A model generated the notes under the pieces. It was given only the letters and a program-made list of their open reading frames with translations, was not told the DNA's origin and searched no databases. A program made the translations under genes and the position numbers. From Anaeramoeba flamelloides (Eukaryota; Metamonada; Anaeramoebidae), in contig JANTQA010000047.1 in assembly GCA_027625915.1 (NCBI GenBank), forward strand, positions 20,646,001 through 20,710,000: a stretch of 64,000 nt of DNA, read 5' to 3'. This document shows, piece by piece, positions 48,749-60,010 of the stretch (its first letter is position 1; the number at the start of each line of letters is the position of its first letter).

Positions 48749-50035
48749 AAAACACCAACAGAAATACTATAACAACCCAGTAAAACAAATATTAACTTAC
48801 AACAAATAATATTTACACTCATATCAATAAATAAAACTTTAATACAATTATATATTCTTCAAGTTTAAAAAATGATCTTATAATAAAATCAATCTCAAAG
48901 AAATAATAAAAGCCATGGATTATAATACAGATACAAAATCACAATTAACAACATTGACAATCATTGATTTTTTAAAAATTCAAATTAAAACAAACTTCAA
49001 AACAATAAAATACACAATGTTAGACAAAAAAAACAAAATTTTTACTCAAGTATAAGAGAATATTAATATAAGATTTCACATTTAAACTAAATGAAATAAT
49101 AACCGCTTCATAAAAAGCCACAAACAAACCAAACATAATCCAAAAAATCAAATAAGAACCTAATTAAGAAGTCCCAAAAAACAACACAAGATAATCTCTT
49201 TTCAAATTTCAACAATAGTTCAACTTAAAACATCACTAATCAATCAAATTAATTAAAATCAACAAATGTTATCCAAAAATCAAACACTCAATACCTAACT
49301 ACCAAACGAAATTAATAACAAACAAACACACACTCATTAACAATACCTTATAACTATTGAGAGAAAAATGTTGGACAGGGAAAAATAGTTGGACTGTAAT
49401 TTTAATTGGGGACATTAATAGAATCACCGAAATCACACAAACCTAAAATGATTTTTAATTTCAATCGTTTGTGAAATAACTAAAGAAAATAACACTAATC
49501 TACTTATCAGAATAAGGATTAATGTGATTCTACTTTTTCAAAACATTATCTCTTATAATCTAAAGCAAGTTTAAAAATTACCATTTTCAGAATTAATAGT
49601 AAGCTTTACTAAAACTTGGATTTTTGTTAATATAGCATGATCTACTTTATGTTATCATCCATTCAAATGAGTATTCTACAAATACCACAGATTAAAGAAC
49701 TTGTAACACCTTTAAACCTGGATTAATATCAAATTCACCTAGTTATCAATAGGATTTGATTTTCAATTTTTCTAATATTCCTCAATTAAAAATGGTGTCC
49801 AACCATTTTTCTGTGTCCAACATTTTTCTCTCAACACTAATTACATAAAATCCATATTCAAAAAAAAAAAAATTTCCATCAATTAAAAACACAAATCATT
49901 CACAAACATATATAAAAACAACAATCAACAAATCAATAAATAATTAAATTCATAAATGAAAAGTCTAAATAGTCCTATTGACAAAACAAAAACACCTTAA
50001 ATAAAAAAAAATTACTATAAACAATTCAAATGTTA
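48749..50035. other. G-depleted tract adjoining twin hairpin 2, split by a MITE
   Basis: 48749-49350 has about 28 G in 600 bases. After the family B MITE (49354-49837) the A/C/T-only character resumes to about 50035, so the MITE landed inside an existing G-poor tract. No gene seen. Confidence 0.85.
49354..49837. mobile_element. Harbinger-like MITE, family B copy 3
   Basis: 484 bp, perfect TAA duplication (49351-49353, 49838-49840). Ends CTATTGAGAGAAAAATG and complement. Longer than copies 1 and 2 by an internal insert near 49420-49448 that contains ATCACCGAAATCACACAAA, a version of the 9-bp minisatellite seen elsewhere in the window. Confidence 0.85.
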
Positions 50036-50039
50036 ACTT

Positions 50040-50475
50040 TTAATGAATAAATTGGCAATACACAAAACTGTATCAAAGGATCTTGATCTAAATCCTCATT
50101 AAAATTATGAAGGGACGTTAATTAAAGATATTCTCCAATTTGGATCAAAATAACATCTTCTGGACATTCCTTTTAAATGGACAATAAACAAAAAAATTTG
50201 AGATAGGTAAACTCAAACACCCTTATTTAGAAACCTAAAAATGAAAAAGAACAATAATCATGATTTTTGTGCTTGAAAAATAAAGATCATTTCAAACATT
50301 CTTGACAAACCAACTCTAACTTTTGAAGATCGTGTGTATATGAGTTTTGAACATCGTTTTGATTGAATTTTCAATTTGTAACCACAAATCAGAACAATTC
50401 CATCCAAAGAAATACTAAATTTTTTCTTTGTATTTTTGGTTCTGGTTCCTTTTAGTTCCTTTGGTTATTTTGTTA
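50040..50475 (-). repeat. Dispersed repeat L, copy 4 (inverted)
   Basis: Matches 7426-7985 in reverse complement: the GGAACCAAA-type run at 50440-50470, the TCAAACATTCTTGACAAACC block, the AAACTCAAACACCCTTATTT block. In the minus frame the piece around IENSI...MFKTH...WFVKNV is protein-like, with stops. Probably a broken member of a gene family. Confidence 0.65.
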
Positions 50476-52199
50476 TTTCTCGAAGTAAAGTTTTCATAAG
50501 GATCTTTGGTTGATTATTATTTTCTTTGTTTTATATTTTGAAAGAATCTTCCATTCCAAACATACTTTTGATTTTTTTGATAATTTTTTTTTGTTTTTTG
50601 AGAGATATCTGTTTTTTTTTTTTTTGTTTTTCTTTCTTGTTTCTTGTTTCTCTCAAAAAACCGAATTGTTCATTTCAAGACAAATTGGATTGGAGTATCC
50701 ATGGTAAAGGTTTTGTGGAATTTTACATTCATCGATTCATTTTAAAAAATTTAAAAAAAATTAATCAGTTTTTTTATTTATTCCAAATAAATAATAATTT
50801 GTTCATTTCAGTTGAGTTGATTGAGAAAAAATGATCTTTTTACTTTTTGGAAATTAGGATTGTATTTGGTTTTAATACAATATCAAATACTTTACCTTGT
50901 CTATGTCCAACTTAGAATTTGTTTGGGAATAACAAAGAAATGGTCAACAATAATTCCAATTTTTTGTTAATTTTTTTCGAGATTTTCTAATCTTTGAAGG
51001 TGAAAATTGAAAAACCCATTTCATCTTAACTAACACATATTAAAAATAAACTGAAAATTTATTTCTCAACAAGATCAAATGGTTTTCAATTTTCGCCTAA
51101 AAGAAAATTTTCTTCAAAAATTCGATTTTTGCTATTTTCGGAAACTTCTTTTGAATTTTGAGATAACACCTACCTTGCAGAAATCTAATGAAATCACTGA
51201 GAAACCAGAAATCGTAGAAATCACATAAACCAGCAGTCGAGCTCAATTCTTACATTTTCTGATAAAATAATTCATTCTTTCCTACTTAGATCTCAATGAA
51301 TAAATATTTGTGAGATTTACCAACTAACCAAATCCTCTCTAAAACACACCAAACATCAAATTTTCAATTGCCAATCTAGTCGTTAACTATTCTAATTTTT
51401 TGTTTTTAAATAAATAACAAAACTTACATCTTATTTCTGATTTTGATTTTCCTGAGATCTAAAAATATAACATCTCTCTTAAAAGTTTTTATAAGTCATC
51501 TCTTCACTATTTATCTTGGAACTAACAATTTTTTTTGTATTAGATAATAATACAAACATCTTTTGAAAATTTTTATCCAAAAAAAAAAAACACTAAAAGA
51601 AACATTTGGTTTATATTATTTGGTAATGAAGATTCTATTCGATTAAAAAGCCAAAAGAGATAAAATCTTAACCTCACTAGAGATCTTGAGAACTTCAATC
51701 CATCGAAAAACATCGAAAAAAGAAAAAACTAAAGGAAACAAATAAAAAAAAACAAAATTACAATGCATCTCCAAGAACAATTTTGATCCATTTGACAATT
51801 GAACAATAAATATAACTTAATGTTCAAAATCTATAGACAAGAGATCGTTTGAAAGTTAGAGTTGTTTATTGTAAAAGAGTTGAAAATGATCATCATTTTT
51901 TATTACGAAAGAAAATCGAATGTTATTTTACTTTCCTAAAATTTTTTAATAACAAGTTTTCAGGATTTAGATATTTGTCTCAAAAGTCCAATTTCTTTTT
52001 ATTATAGTAATAAATTGAAAAAACAAATACTAAAAATTTTTTCATACTAAATTGGACACTATTTCCTATTTAACCTGAATTTAAAATTTAAATCTGATTG
52101 GAGATTAAAATATGAAGAAGATTTGGGAAATATCAAACTTTATACTTCAAGTGATTTGTTTTTTATTTTGATAATTTAGGATTAGGAAGAAAATTTATG
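50476..52199. other. Decayed L-family sequence and AT-rich DNA
   Basis: 51040-51400 resembles 12540-12920 (TACTTAGATCTCAATGAATA, TTGCCAATCTAGTCGTTAAC) with ATCACAGAA-like 9-mers at 51176-51235. 51830-51990 resembles 7540-7680. The overlapping frames at 50510-50834 are mostly T-rich. No intact gene. Confidence 0.5.
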
Positions 52200-52525
52200 A
52201 ATATTGAAAGTATATTTTTTGAAATTAAAATTTTCCCTTTAAAAATATAACATTTAAGTTGGATTAGAACTTTGGAAATTGTTTTTGAGAATTTTTAACA
52301 CTCTATTAAATAAAAAAAGTTATTATATCGAAAATTTTTGGAAATATTTTCTATTTTGATATCTTGGTCGGAATTATGTGGTTGATTGATTTGATCTTAA
52401 AAATATTCTGATTTTTTGATATTTTTGGTTTGGGTACAGTATATTTTAAATTGAGTTTTGGAAAGATGGTTTTTTTTATTATATTTTTTTTTTACATTTT
52501 TTTAATCAAAAAAATAATTTAAATT

Positions 52526-52570
52526 CATTTCTACTTTAATGGTAATGATAGGCCATCTTTAGATGGCCTG
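52526..52570. other. Twin-hairpin module, copy 3 (first stem decayed)
   Basis: Second hairpin AGGCCATC-TTTA-GATGGCCT is perfect; the first is CATTTCTAC-TTTA-ATGGTAATG, partly unpaired. Preceded by the 320-bp repeat shared with copy 1. The G-poor tract beyond it is only about 46 bp before a MITE at 52621. Confidence 0.8.
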
Positions 52571-52620
52571 GTAAAAATCACAACGAAACAAAAACAATAA
52601 CACAAAACAAATAAACTTTA

Positions 52621-52817
52621 CAGTCAGTTTCACTTTTAAGACACAAACTTTCAAAGAAATTTAAGGCACAATAAAAATCTCAAATTAAGGCACAAAATTT
52701 GTAATTTTTTTTTTTACAATTTATTTTTACTAGAATTTGAATTTTATGTTTTAATTTGAGATTTTTTTGTGTCTTAAATTTCGTTGAAAGTTTGTGCCTT
52801 AAAAGTGAAACTGACTG
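52621..52817. mobile_element. Tc1/mariner-type MITE, family A copy 3
   Basis: CAGTCAGTTTCACTTTTAAG ends and TA duplication (52619-52620, 52818-52819). Near-palindromic. Confidence 0.92.
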
Positions 52818-54128
52818 TAAATTTTCGGTTTATTTCATAAAGTAAAAAACCTAACGAAAATCCATCGATTTCAGAATAAAATAGAAAACTCAAGAAAAGC
52901 TAACGGTGTTTTTTTTTTAATTCAAATGGATTGAGTAAATTCTTTTAAATTCTGGAAAACAACATTTGGTTTTTTTTTTTTTTTTGAGAAATAAAAAGAA
53001 AATTAAATAAATTGTCTTTACATTACAAAAAGTAAAAAAAATACTAACCGCGCTTTTCCAGAATTCAAAAGAATAGAGAAAAAGCAAAGATTTTGTAATA
53101 GTTTATTTAAATCCCGGAAAGGCTAAGGGTGATTTTTTTTAATTTGAGAAATAAACCGAAAAATCAATAAATTTTTGGTTTAATTCTCAATATAAAAAAA
53201 CCTAAGGGCAAATACGGGGGTTAACAACTTCTTCGTTAAAAAATAAATAAAAGAGAGAGAGAGAGAGACGAAAATTTTACTGAAAAACTGTTTTCTAGTT
53301 ATTATAATGCTCAAAAAAGATTTCAAAAATATTAAAGTTTTTTTTTGGAATTGAAAAAAATGAAATTATCCAAAAATTTTATTTCAATTTTCCTTTTATA
53401 CTTTGGTTGATGAATCTAAAAATCATCTCTTGTAATTAGTGAACTTTATTTATTTATTTAACTGGTTCTTTTTAGTGATACATATCAGGTGAACCATCAA
53501 TACTCGATGAAATAATATTCCATAATTGAAATTCAAGTTAATCAGCTGAAATTTTATAAAATTTAAAAATATTCTAACATGAGTATTGGTAGAATTATTA
53601 TTGAAAATAAATTTTATTTCATAAAGTTAAATAATGAGACAGAAACAGATGTTTCAAAATTTCAATACCTACTTGGTTCCAAAAGGAACTCACTATTTTT
53701 CATTCAATTAGAAGATTAAATATTCGAGAGGGATCTTTAACCAAATAAATTTTACAAATATTTAAACGAGAATGATTTTTTTACTATTATAATCCGATTA
53801 AATTTGAAAATTTTTAGTTCAAACATTCCAAATTATTTTTCTGTTTTATAAGTTGAAGAAAACCCAAAGATCTTTACAATATCGTTTTTGAAATGAATCT
53901 TTTAGACATTAGATTAAACTTCATTATGGAATCTAAAACAAAATTTTTACTCGGCTAATTAAATTGTAACAGTAATAATTTTTATTCATTTTGGAACTTG
54001 AAATCAAAATTTTCATTTATTAATTGGAAAATACCAGTATTTTCAATTTAGACTTCGTTTTCAAAAAAAAAAAACAACATACTCTTGATAAAAATCCATT
54101 TTTTACAATATTTAAAAACCCAAAACAA
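52818..54128. other. AT-rich non-coding stretch
   Basis: 52820-53210 holds decayed relatives of the long hairpin at 23769-23918 (GGTTTATTTC...AAGTAAAAAA...AAACTCAAGAAA). A (GA)n run lies at 53252-53268. No gene seen. Confidence 0.5.
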
Positions 54129-54130
54129 TA

Positions 54131-54328
54131 CAGTCAGTTTCACTTTTAAGGCACAAACTTTCAACGAAATTTAAAGCACAATAAAAATCTCAAATTAAGG
54201 CACAAAATTCAAATTCTAGTAAAAATAAATTGTAAAAAATAAATTTCCAAATTTTGTGCCTTAATTTGAGGTTTATATTGTGCCTTAAATTTCGTTGAAA
54301 GTTTGTGTCTTAAAAGTGAAACTGACTG
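54131..54328. mobile_element. Tc1/mariner-type MITE, family A copy 4
   Basis: Ends CAGTCAGTTTCACTTTTAAG and complement; TA at 54129-54130 and 54329-54330. The arms pair nearly base for base to the centre. Confidence 0.92.
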
Positions 54329-54448
54329 TATATCAAAGTTTTAATCACAACAGTTTTAAACACAAAATTTGGAAAACAGCAGTTAGTATCTGAATAACAA
54401 AATTTATTGAGGTCAAGAAAATAAAATTTATAAAAGACAAAAGGGGTA

Positions 54449-54645
54449 CAGTCAGTTTCACTTTTAAGACACAAACTTTCAACGAAATTTAAGGCACAAT
54501 AAATATCTCAAATTAAGGCACAAAATTTGTAATTTTTTTTTTACAATTAATTTTTACTATAATTTGAATTTTGTGCTTTAATTTGAGATTTTTATTGTGT
54601 CTTAAATTTCGTTGAAAGTTTGTGTCTTAAAAGTGGAACTGACTG
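54449..54645. mobile_element. Tc1/mariner-type MITE, family A copy 5
   Basis: Same termini; TA at 54447-54448 and 54646-54647. Only about 120 bp from copy 4, in the same orientation as far as a palindrome allows. Confidence 0.92.
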
Positions 54646-54647
54646 TA

Positions 54648-55988
54648 ATTGAAACAACTGTAACGTTTACTTGGATTATGATTTATCATAAATCCTGAAA
54701 ATCACATTAAATTAAAAAACAGTTTTCAATAAAGATCTTTATGAACTACATTTACAATAGAAATGTGTTTTTTTATTTGTTAAAAAAGAATACTTTGTTT
54801 GGTAAATCTCATAAAATTTTTATTCAGTGAGATCTAAGAAGTGAAATTAGTGGTTTTATTCCTAAATTTGAAAATCTTTGATTCTGTTATTTCTGTGATA
54901 TCTGAAAAAGAATATTTCGATTAAACAGCTTTTTTATTAAATTTCAATTTAGGTGAAAGTGGTAAACCTTGCCAACTTGGTGAGAAGTTTCAATTATTTA
55001 TTATTTCGATCAATGTAAAGAGTCATCTGTTGAAAATTTTTTTGTTTTCGCCTTTCAAGATCATAATGGAGAAAATTAATATTTATACTGATTTATTGGT
55101 CTTTGTGATTTTCACAAACAAATTCATAAGAAGTAAACGACACGGTGTGATCTTTTGTATTGTCTTTAATCTCCTAAAATTCCCATTCCTTAAAATTTTA
55201 AAACAAAAAGGTCATAAAATCCCAGCTGTAAGTCAAAGATAAAATTATTTTATTCGGAACAAAAAAAAAACACTGTCAAATTGTTGCACAACACTACAAG
55301 GAAAATTTTTTCAAAAAAAAATCTCTAAATTTTGTATTTTTGAAATACACTCATATAATAAACATTATTATACATAACAATTTTCAATGAGGTTTACAAC
55401 TTTAATAGATATTAATAGGAATTGAAAAAAAATGAAATTTTTCAGTGATATTTTTTTCATTTTTTAATTGTAAAATTTTTGAATTTTTTAATTGACTTAG
55501 CAGAGATAATTTTCAAGTATTTTTTTAAATGGTCTAAAAGGAAACATATTTTTCAATTTGAAAATAGTACAAAATATTTCAATCAAAAGATATCGCTAAA
55601 TTAAATTGAAAAACTCATTTTTTATCTGTTTTTGGAATATTTTTTATCATTTTATTTTTTTCCATGTTTGAGTTTTTATTTACGTTCCCGGTTTTTTTCT
55701 GCAAATTACTTTAACATTTATTCGTTTTTAAATCTTAATGTTCAATCAAAAATTAATTCATTTCAACTTTTTCCAATAAAAAAATCCCCTGAAAATAGGT
55801 GTTTTTTTCAAAAGTCGGTATTTTTGAAAAGGGGGGTATTCAGATTTTCAAGAGTTTAATAGCTATCCTATTTTTATTACATAAAATTATGATAACTTTG
55901 AAAAAATAATTTATAAAAGAAGTATAACTGAAATCCAATATATAGTTTAGGCTAACTTTAATTTTCGGTATTTAAATTTTCCTTGTAG
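54648..55988. other. AT-rich non-coding stretch
   Basis: 54790-54905 resembles 12830-12870 inverted (an L-family scrap). Chance frames at 55030-55242 and 55632-55859 show no motif. No gene supported. Confidence 0.5.
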
Positions 55989-57343
55989 TGAAGTATAAAT
56001 TGAAAAAAATTGAATTTATAAATATTGGATCTCTGGACGAATTACTCATCGTTCCAAAATCAAAATAATCTGAAAAATTGATTTTTCAAGTTTTAGAGCT
56101 CTTTATCTCCTCTAGTTTAGAAGTTATTCTCAATTTTCGATTTTTTATCAAAAAAATTTTTTTTTTAAATTTTGAATTTTTCATTTTTAAAAAAGGTACA
56201 TTTTAACACAAAAATAATTTTTTTTTGGTATTTTAAAGATCATCTTACTAGGGTAATTTTTGATTAAAAATGTGATTTTGGTGAAAAAAATTGAAAAAAT
56301 TAAGGTTTAAAAAAATTTTTTTTTTTGAAAATTTTTTTACTACTCTTTTGATTTTCCCATTTTTGATTTACTCAAATTTTATATTTATAATATATTTTAA
56401 ACTTCAATAGTTATAAATTTTTTAATTTGAAATTTTTTTTTTAGATTAAAAAAATTTTTTTTTTATTTTTTTTTTCACTTTTATCAAAGTTAATTATAAA
56501 AGTACATAAGTTACTGTGAATATTAATTGATAAAATGAAATATAAAAATCTATTTGTGATAGACAAAATTTTTTTTTCAAAAATTTTTTATTTTTATTAT
56601 TGTTGTGAAGTTTTTAAATTTAAACTATATGAGGTTTAGAGGTTTCGAAAATATTTAGTATTTAAAATGGGTGTTTTTGACTTTTTTCAAAATTGAAAAT
56701 TTTAAAAATGTATATAAAAATTTTTTTCAAAATATTTTTTAAAGTACTAAAAATTGGTAACTTTGAAAAAAAAGTTTTTTTTTAAACATCTCAAAAAAAT
56801 GATTTTTATTTTTATTTTAACTGAAAAAACAATGTTTCAAAAAAAAAAATTTTTTTAATACAGTCAGTTCCACTTTTAAGGCACAAACTATCAACGAAAT
56901 TTAAGGCACAAAAAACTCTCAAATTAAGGCACAAATTTTGTAATTATTTTTTTTTACAATTTATTTTACTAAGATCTGAATTTTGTGTCTTAATTTGAGA
57001 TTTTTTTTTGCCTTAAATTTCGTTGAAAGTTTGTGCCTTAAAAGTGAAACTGACTGTAGGACACAAGTATAAATTGAAAAAAATTGAATTTATAAATATT
57101 CGATCTCTGGGCGAATTACTCATCGTCCCTAAATTTAAATAATCTGAAAAATTGATTTTTTAAGTTTAGAGCTCTTTATCTCCTCTAGTTTAGAAGTTAT
57201 TCTCAATTTTCGATTTTTTATCAAAAAAAAATTTTTTTGAAATTTAGAATTTTTCATTTTTAAAAAAGGTACATTTTTACACAAAAATAATTTTTTTTTT
57301 GGTGTTTTAAAGATCATCTTACTAGGGTAATTTTTGATTACAA
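55989..57343 (+). repeat. Direct duplication flanking MITE-bearing AT-rich core
   Basis: 55989-56279 and 57064-57343 are about 280-bp direct copies (GAGCTCTTTATCTCCTCTAG, AAAGATCATCTTACTAGGGT) with scattered substitutions. The second copy starts within about 6 bp of the family A MITE at 56861-57056. The intervening 56280-56858 is T/A-rich low-complexity. Confidence 0.85.
56861..57056. mobile_element. Tc1/mariner-type MITE, family A copy 6
   Basis: CAGTCAGTTCCACTTTTAAG at left, complement (with A for G) at right; TA at 56859-56860 and 57057-57058. Confidence 0.92.
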
Positions 57344-57389
57344 AATTCATCTTTTTTTTCTTTTCTTTTTAATTTTTATTTTTTTTTTC

Positions 57390-57620
57390 TTAATTTTTTT
57401 TTTTTCTACAGAAAGTTTCAAAGTATTTTTTTGGAATCGATAGAGTGTGTTGCAAAACAAAAATTTGTTTTAAAAATTTATTGAATTAAAAAATAGAAAA
57501 GTTTAAAGATTAAAAATATTAACTTTCAATGTTTTATTGGGTTTATACAAAATAGTGTTTAAGTATTAACCATTAAATTCATTATTTATTTAAATCCATC
57601 TTCAATAATGCTTTTTTCGA
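57390..57620 (+). repeat. Direct repeat, partner at 62380-62605
   Basis: Shared blocks GAAAGTTTCAAAGTATTTTT, ATAGAGTGTGTTGCAAAA, CTTTCAATGTTTTATTGGGT and CTTCAATAATGCTTTTTT, in the same order and orientation. Together with the pair 59000-59700 / 63030-63660 this points to a segmental duplication of several kb. Confidence 0.8.
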
Positions 57621-57889
57621 GTATTTGGTATTTTATAAAAAATAATATAAAAAAGCCTAATAAATAAAATACAAAGATATCATATTAATATAAAAGAAAT
57701 GTGAAACTATAATTGATTTTTAATGTTTTTTTTTTTTTTTTTTTTTTACTTTATTATCATTTTTTTTGCTTTATAATGTGTGTGTTTACTGTTTGAGAGT
57801 ATGATTTTTAGCATAAATTTTTCCATTTTTTTGTTTTTTTTTATATTTTTTTTCTCTGTACTTGTAAGAATGATTGATAAAAGACCCAA

Positions 57890-58740
57890 TTAAGAATGTA
57901 CCAAGATTTTAGAGAGTAATGTAGGTAATTGCAGAGTATTCAACTGTAGTACTGATAGGTATCATGTGTAGGATAGGTTAGTGTATCTATTAGAGAATGT
58001 CCCTCTGGTAGGTGAATCCACATGATACTGGTTAGGTAAGTTAAAGGTAAGTTATGACAGGTATTCATTAGAAGGGTAGGTATGGTAAAGCTAGGTTAGG
58101 TAAGGATAGTGTTATTTAGGTTAGGGTTAGTGTATCTATTAGAGAAATGTCCCTCTGGTACAGTCAGTTTCACTTTTAAGGCACAAACTTTCAACGGAAT
58201 TTAAGGCACAAAAAAATCTCAAATTAAGGCACAAAATTCAAATTCTAGTAAAAATCATTTGTAAAAATATAAATTCGAAATCTTGTGCCTTAATTTGAGA
58301 TTTTTTGGTGCTTTAAATTTCGTTGAAAGTTTGTGCCTTAAAAGTGAAACTGACTGTAGGTAAATCCACTTATACTGTTACTGGCACTTGTAATGGTACA
58401 ATACCTGCTAGTAAGGGTAGTGTAGGGTAGATAAGCCATTGTCAAAATTTTACAATCTCTCTATTTTTACACCGCTGGTGGTAGGTTAGGTAGGATAGGC
58501 ATTCTTAAACATTCCTCGGCCAGTTAGGGTAGGTTAAGTTGGTACTATACCTACTATTTATGTTACCTTAACTCCAATTGTAATTTTTAGGTTAGGTATG
58601 TAAAGAAAGTAAACAAAGTATGTATATATAAATTTGTATACAACATCATTACATCCATTTACACACTATCCCAAGAATTTCAACCTAAACTACAATTCCA
58701 TACAAAAGTCAAAGGTTAGGTAAGTAAGAGAGTGTGTATA
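57890..58740 (+). repeat. G-richer region of GGTTAGGTA-like words with local duplication
   Basis: Rich in GGTTAG, TAGGTA and GGGTAG words and visibly less AT-rich than its surroundings. GGTTAGTGTATCTATTAGAG plus AATGTCCCTCTGGTAGGT occurs at 57976-58014 and again at 58127-58160, the second time split by a MITE. The TTAGG-like words recall telomeric sequence but are irregular, so I do not call it a telomere. Confidence 0.7.
58161..58356. mobile_element. Tc1/mariner-type MITE, family A copy 7, with empty site nearby
   Basis: Ends CAGTCAGTTTCACTTTTAAG and complement, TA at 58159-58160 and 58357-58358. The flanks CCCTCTGG-TA and TA-GGTAAATCCAC correspond to the uninterrupted CCCTCTGGTAGGTGAATCCAC at about 58000-58022, which carries TA once. 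This shows directly that the element inserts at TA and duplicates it. Confidence 0.95.
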
Positions 58741-58767
58741 ATATCCTTGTATTTTGTTTTTACTCCT

Positions 58768-58831
58768 TCATTTCATTTCATTTCCTTTCCTTTCCTTTCA
58801 TTTCCTTTCCTTTCATTTCCTTTCCTTTCCT
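58768..58831. repeat. Pentamer array TTTCM with two-state fifth base
   Basis: About 13 tandem TTTCC or TTTCA units. The first four bases never change while the fifth is A or C in the order A A A C C C A C C A C C C. Confidence 0.9.
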
Positions 58832-58939
58832 ATATATAAAAAGGATAAAATTTGTTTTTGAAAATATTTTTGAATCCTTTCAAATTGAAAATTTCAAACT
58901 TTTTGACTCTACTCTGGGAATGATTAAGGATTTTTAAGT

Positions 58940-59703
58940 TAATATTCAGGTGGTGTTATGTACCTTTGGATTTTTTATGTATGAACATTTTGTTTTTATA
59001 AAAATTCCTGTAACTTCAAGATTTTTTTCATAATTTTTTGAAATATTACCTATCTTCAATTCTAAAATTTTGAATAAATATAAAAACATATTTATTAAAA
59101 AAAAAAAAAAATCAATTTATATCTAATTTAGAATTTACATAACCTTTCTTCAAGAATTCAATAATCTCAAAAAAAGATATAATTCTCTAACTGAACATTT
59201 TGATAAGTTTTTGAATTACTCAAAACTTATAAATTATGATAATTCCTAATTAGAAATAAACACTTTTCTTGTTTAATTGTGTTAATAAAATTTTTTTTTT
59301 TGTTCAGTGACTTAGAATAAATCAAACAATAATATATTTTTCTCAATACTCTGTCCTTATTAATTCCAAAAAAACTTTTCAAAATTAATTAATAAACAAT
59401 AAATTTATATAAAAAAAAAAATCCAACTTGATTTTAGTTTAAATCACAAATACACTCTAATAAAACCTAAAAGAAAATTAAGTAATTGATCAAATAATTT
59501 TAGAATTAATTATTGTTTTGTTGTTTTTTTATTTGTATTTTTATATAGATCATATAAAATAAATATTTTTTTCAAGAAAACAACAATATTTTAAGAATAA
59601 TAAACTAATTTTTAATCAAAAATATAAAATTAGAAAAAAAAATTAGATATCTGAAAATACCATATTTTTTTCTCATTTTTTTTTTTTACAGAAATTTTAT
59701 TTT
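58940..59703 (+). repeat. Direct repeat, partner at 63030-63660
   Basis: Shared in order: TCTAAAATTTTGAATAAATA, AATTTACATAACCTTTCTTC (AATTTACAAAACC in the partner), TAAATCAAACAATAA, CAATACTCTGT, AAATCACAAATACACTCT. The left member ends at twin hairpin 4; the right member lacks the hairpins and ends near a (TA)n at 63690. Confidence 0.7.
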
Positions 59704-59748
59704 CATTTCTACTTTAGTAGAAATGATAGGCCATCTTTAGATGGCCTG
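59704..59748. other. Twin-hairpin module, copy 4
   Basis: Identical to copy 1 in both stems and both TTTA loops. Upstream sequence differs from that of copies 1 and 3, so the hairpins are conserved where the flank is not. On the minus strand it lies about 260 bases beyond the apparent end of the coiled-coil region, across a G-depleted (+ strand) tract. Confidence 0.85.
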
Positions 59749-60010
59749 AAACAACAAAATCAAACTTTTCTTTTATTTTTTTTTTATTTACAATAACACT
59801 TAATTCCAACCAATAACTTTCCCCTTATTTATATTCAACGAAATTCAAACAACTTTCTCAAACAAACAATACAACCTCCTCATTACAAACATTCCATGAT
59901 ATTTCTTCTTTAAAATACTTGCTCTTCAATACACCTTTTACAATTTTTACACTTCAACTCAAATTCACAACACCACTTGAACAGCATAAAACAATCAATT
60001 TCATAGTTTT
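59749..60010. other. G-depleted tract adjoining twin hairpin 4
   Basis: Only a handful of G on the + strand in about 260 bases, with C common (CAACCTCCTCATTACAAAC). Read on the minus strand it is T/G-rich and could be the 3' untranslated part of the neighbouring coiled-coil region. Confidence 0.85.

Noticed and set aside
57890-58740. A telomere
   Set aside because: The TTAGG-like words are irregular, mixed with other sequence, and lie inside the window with unrelated DNA on both sides.
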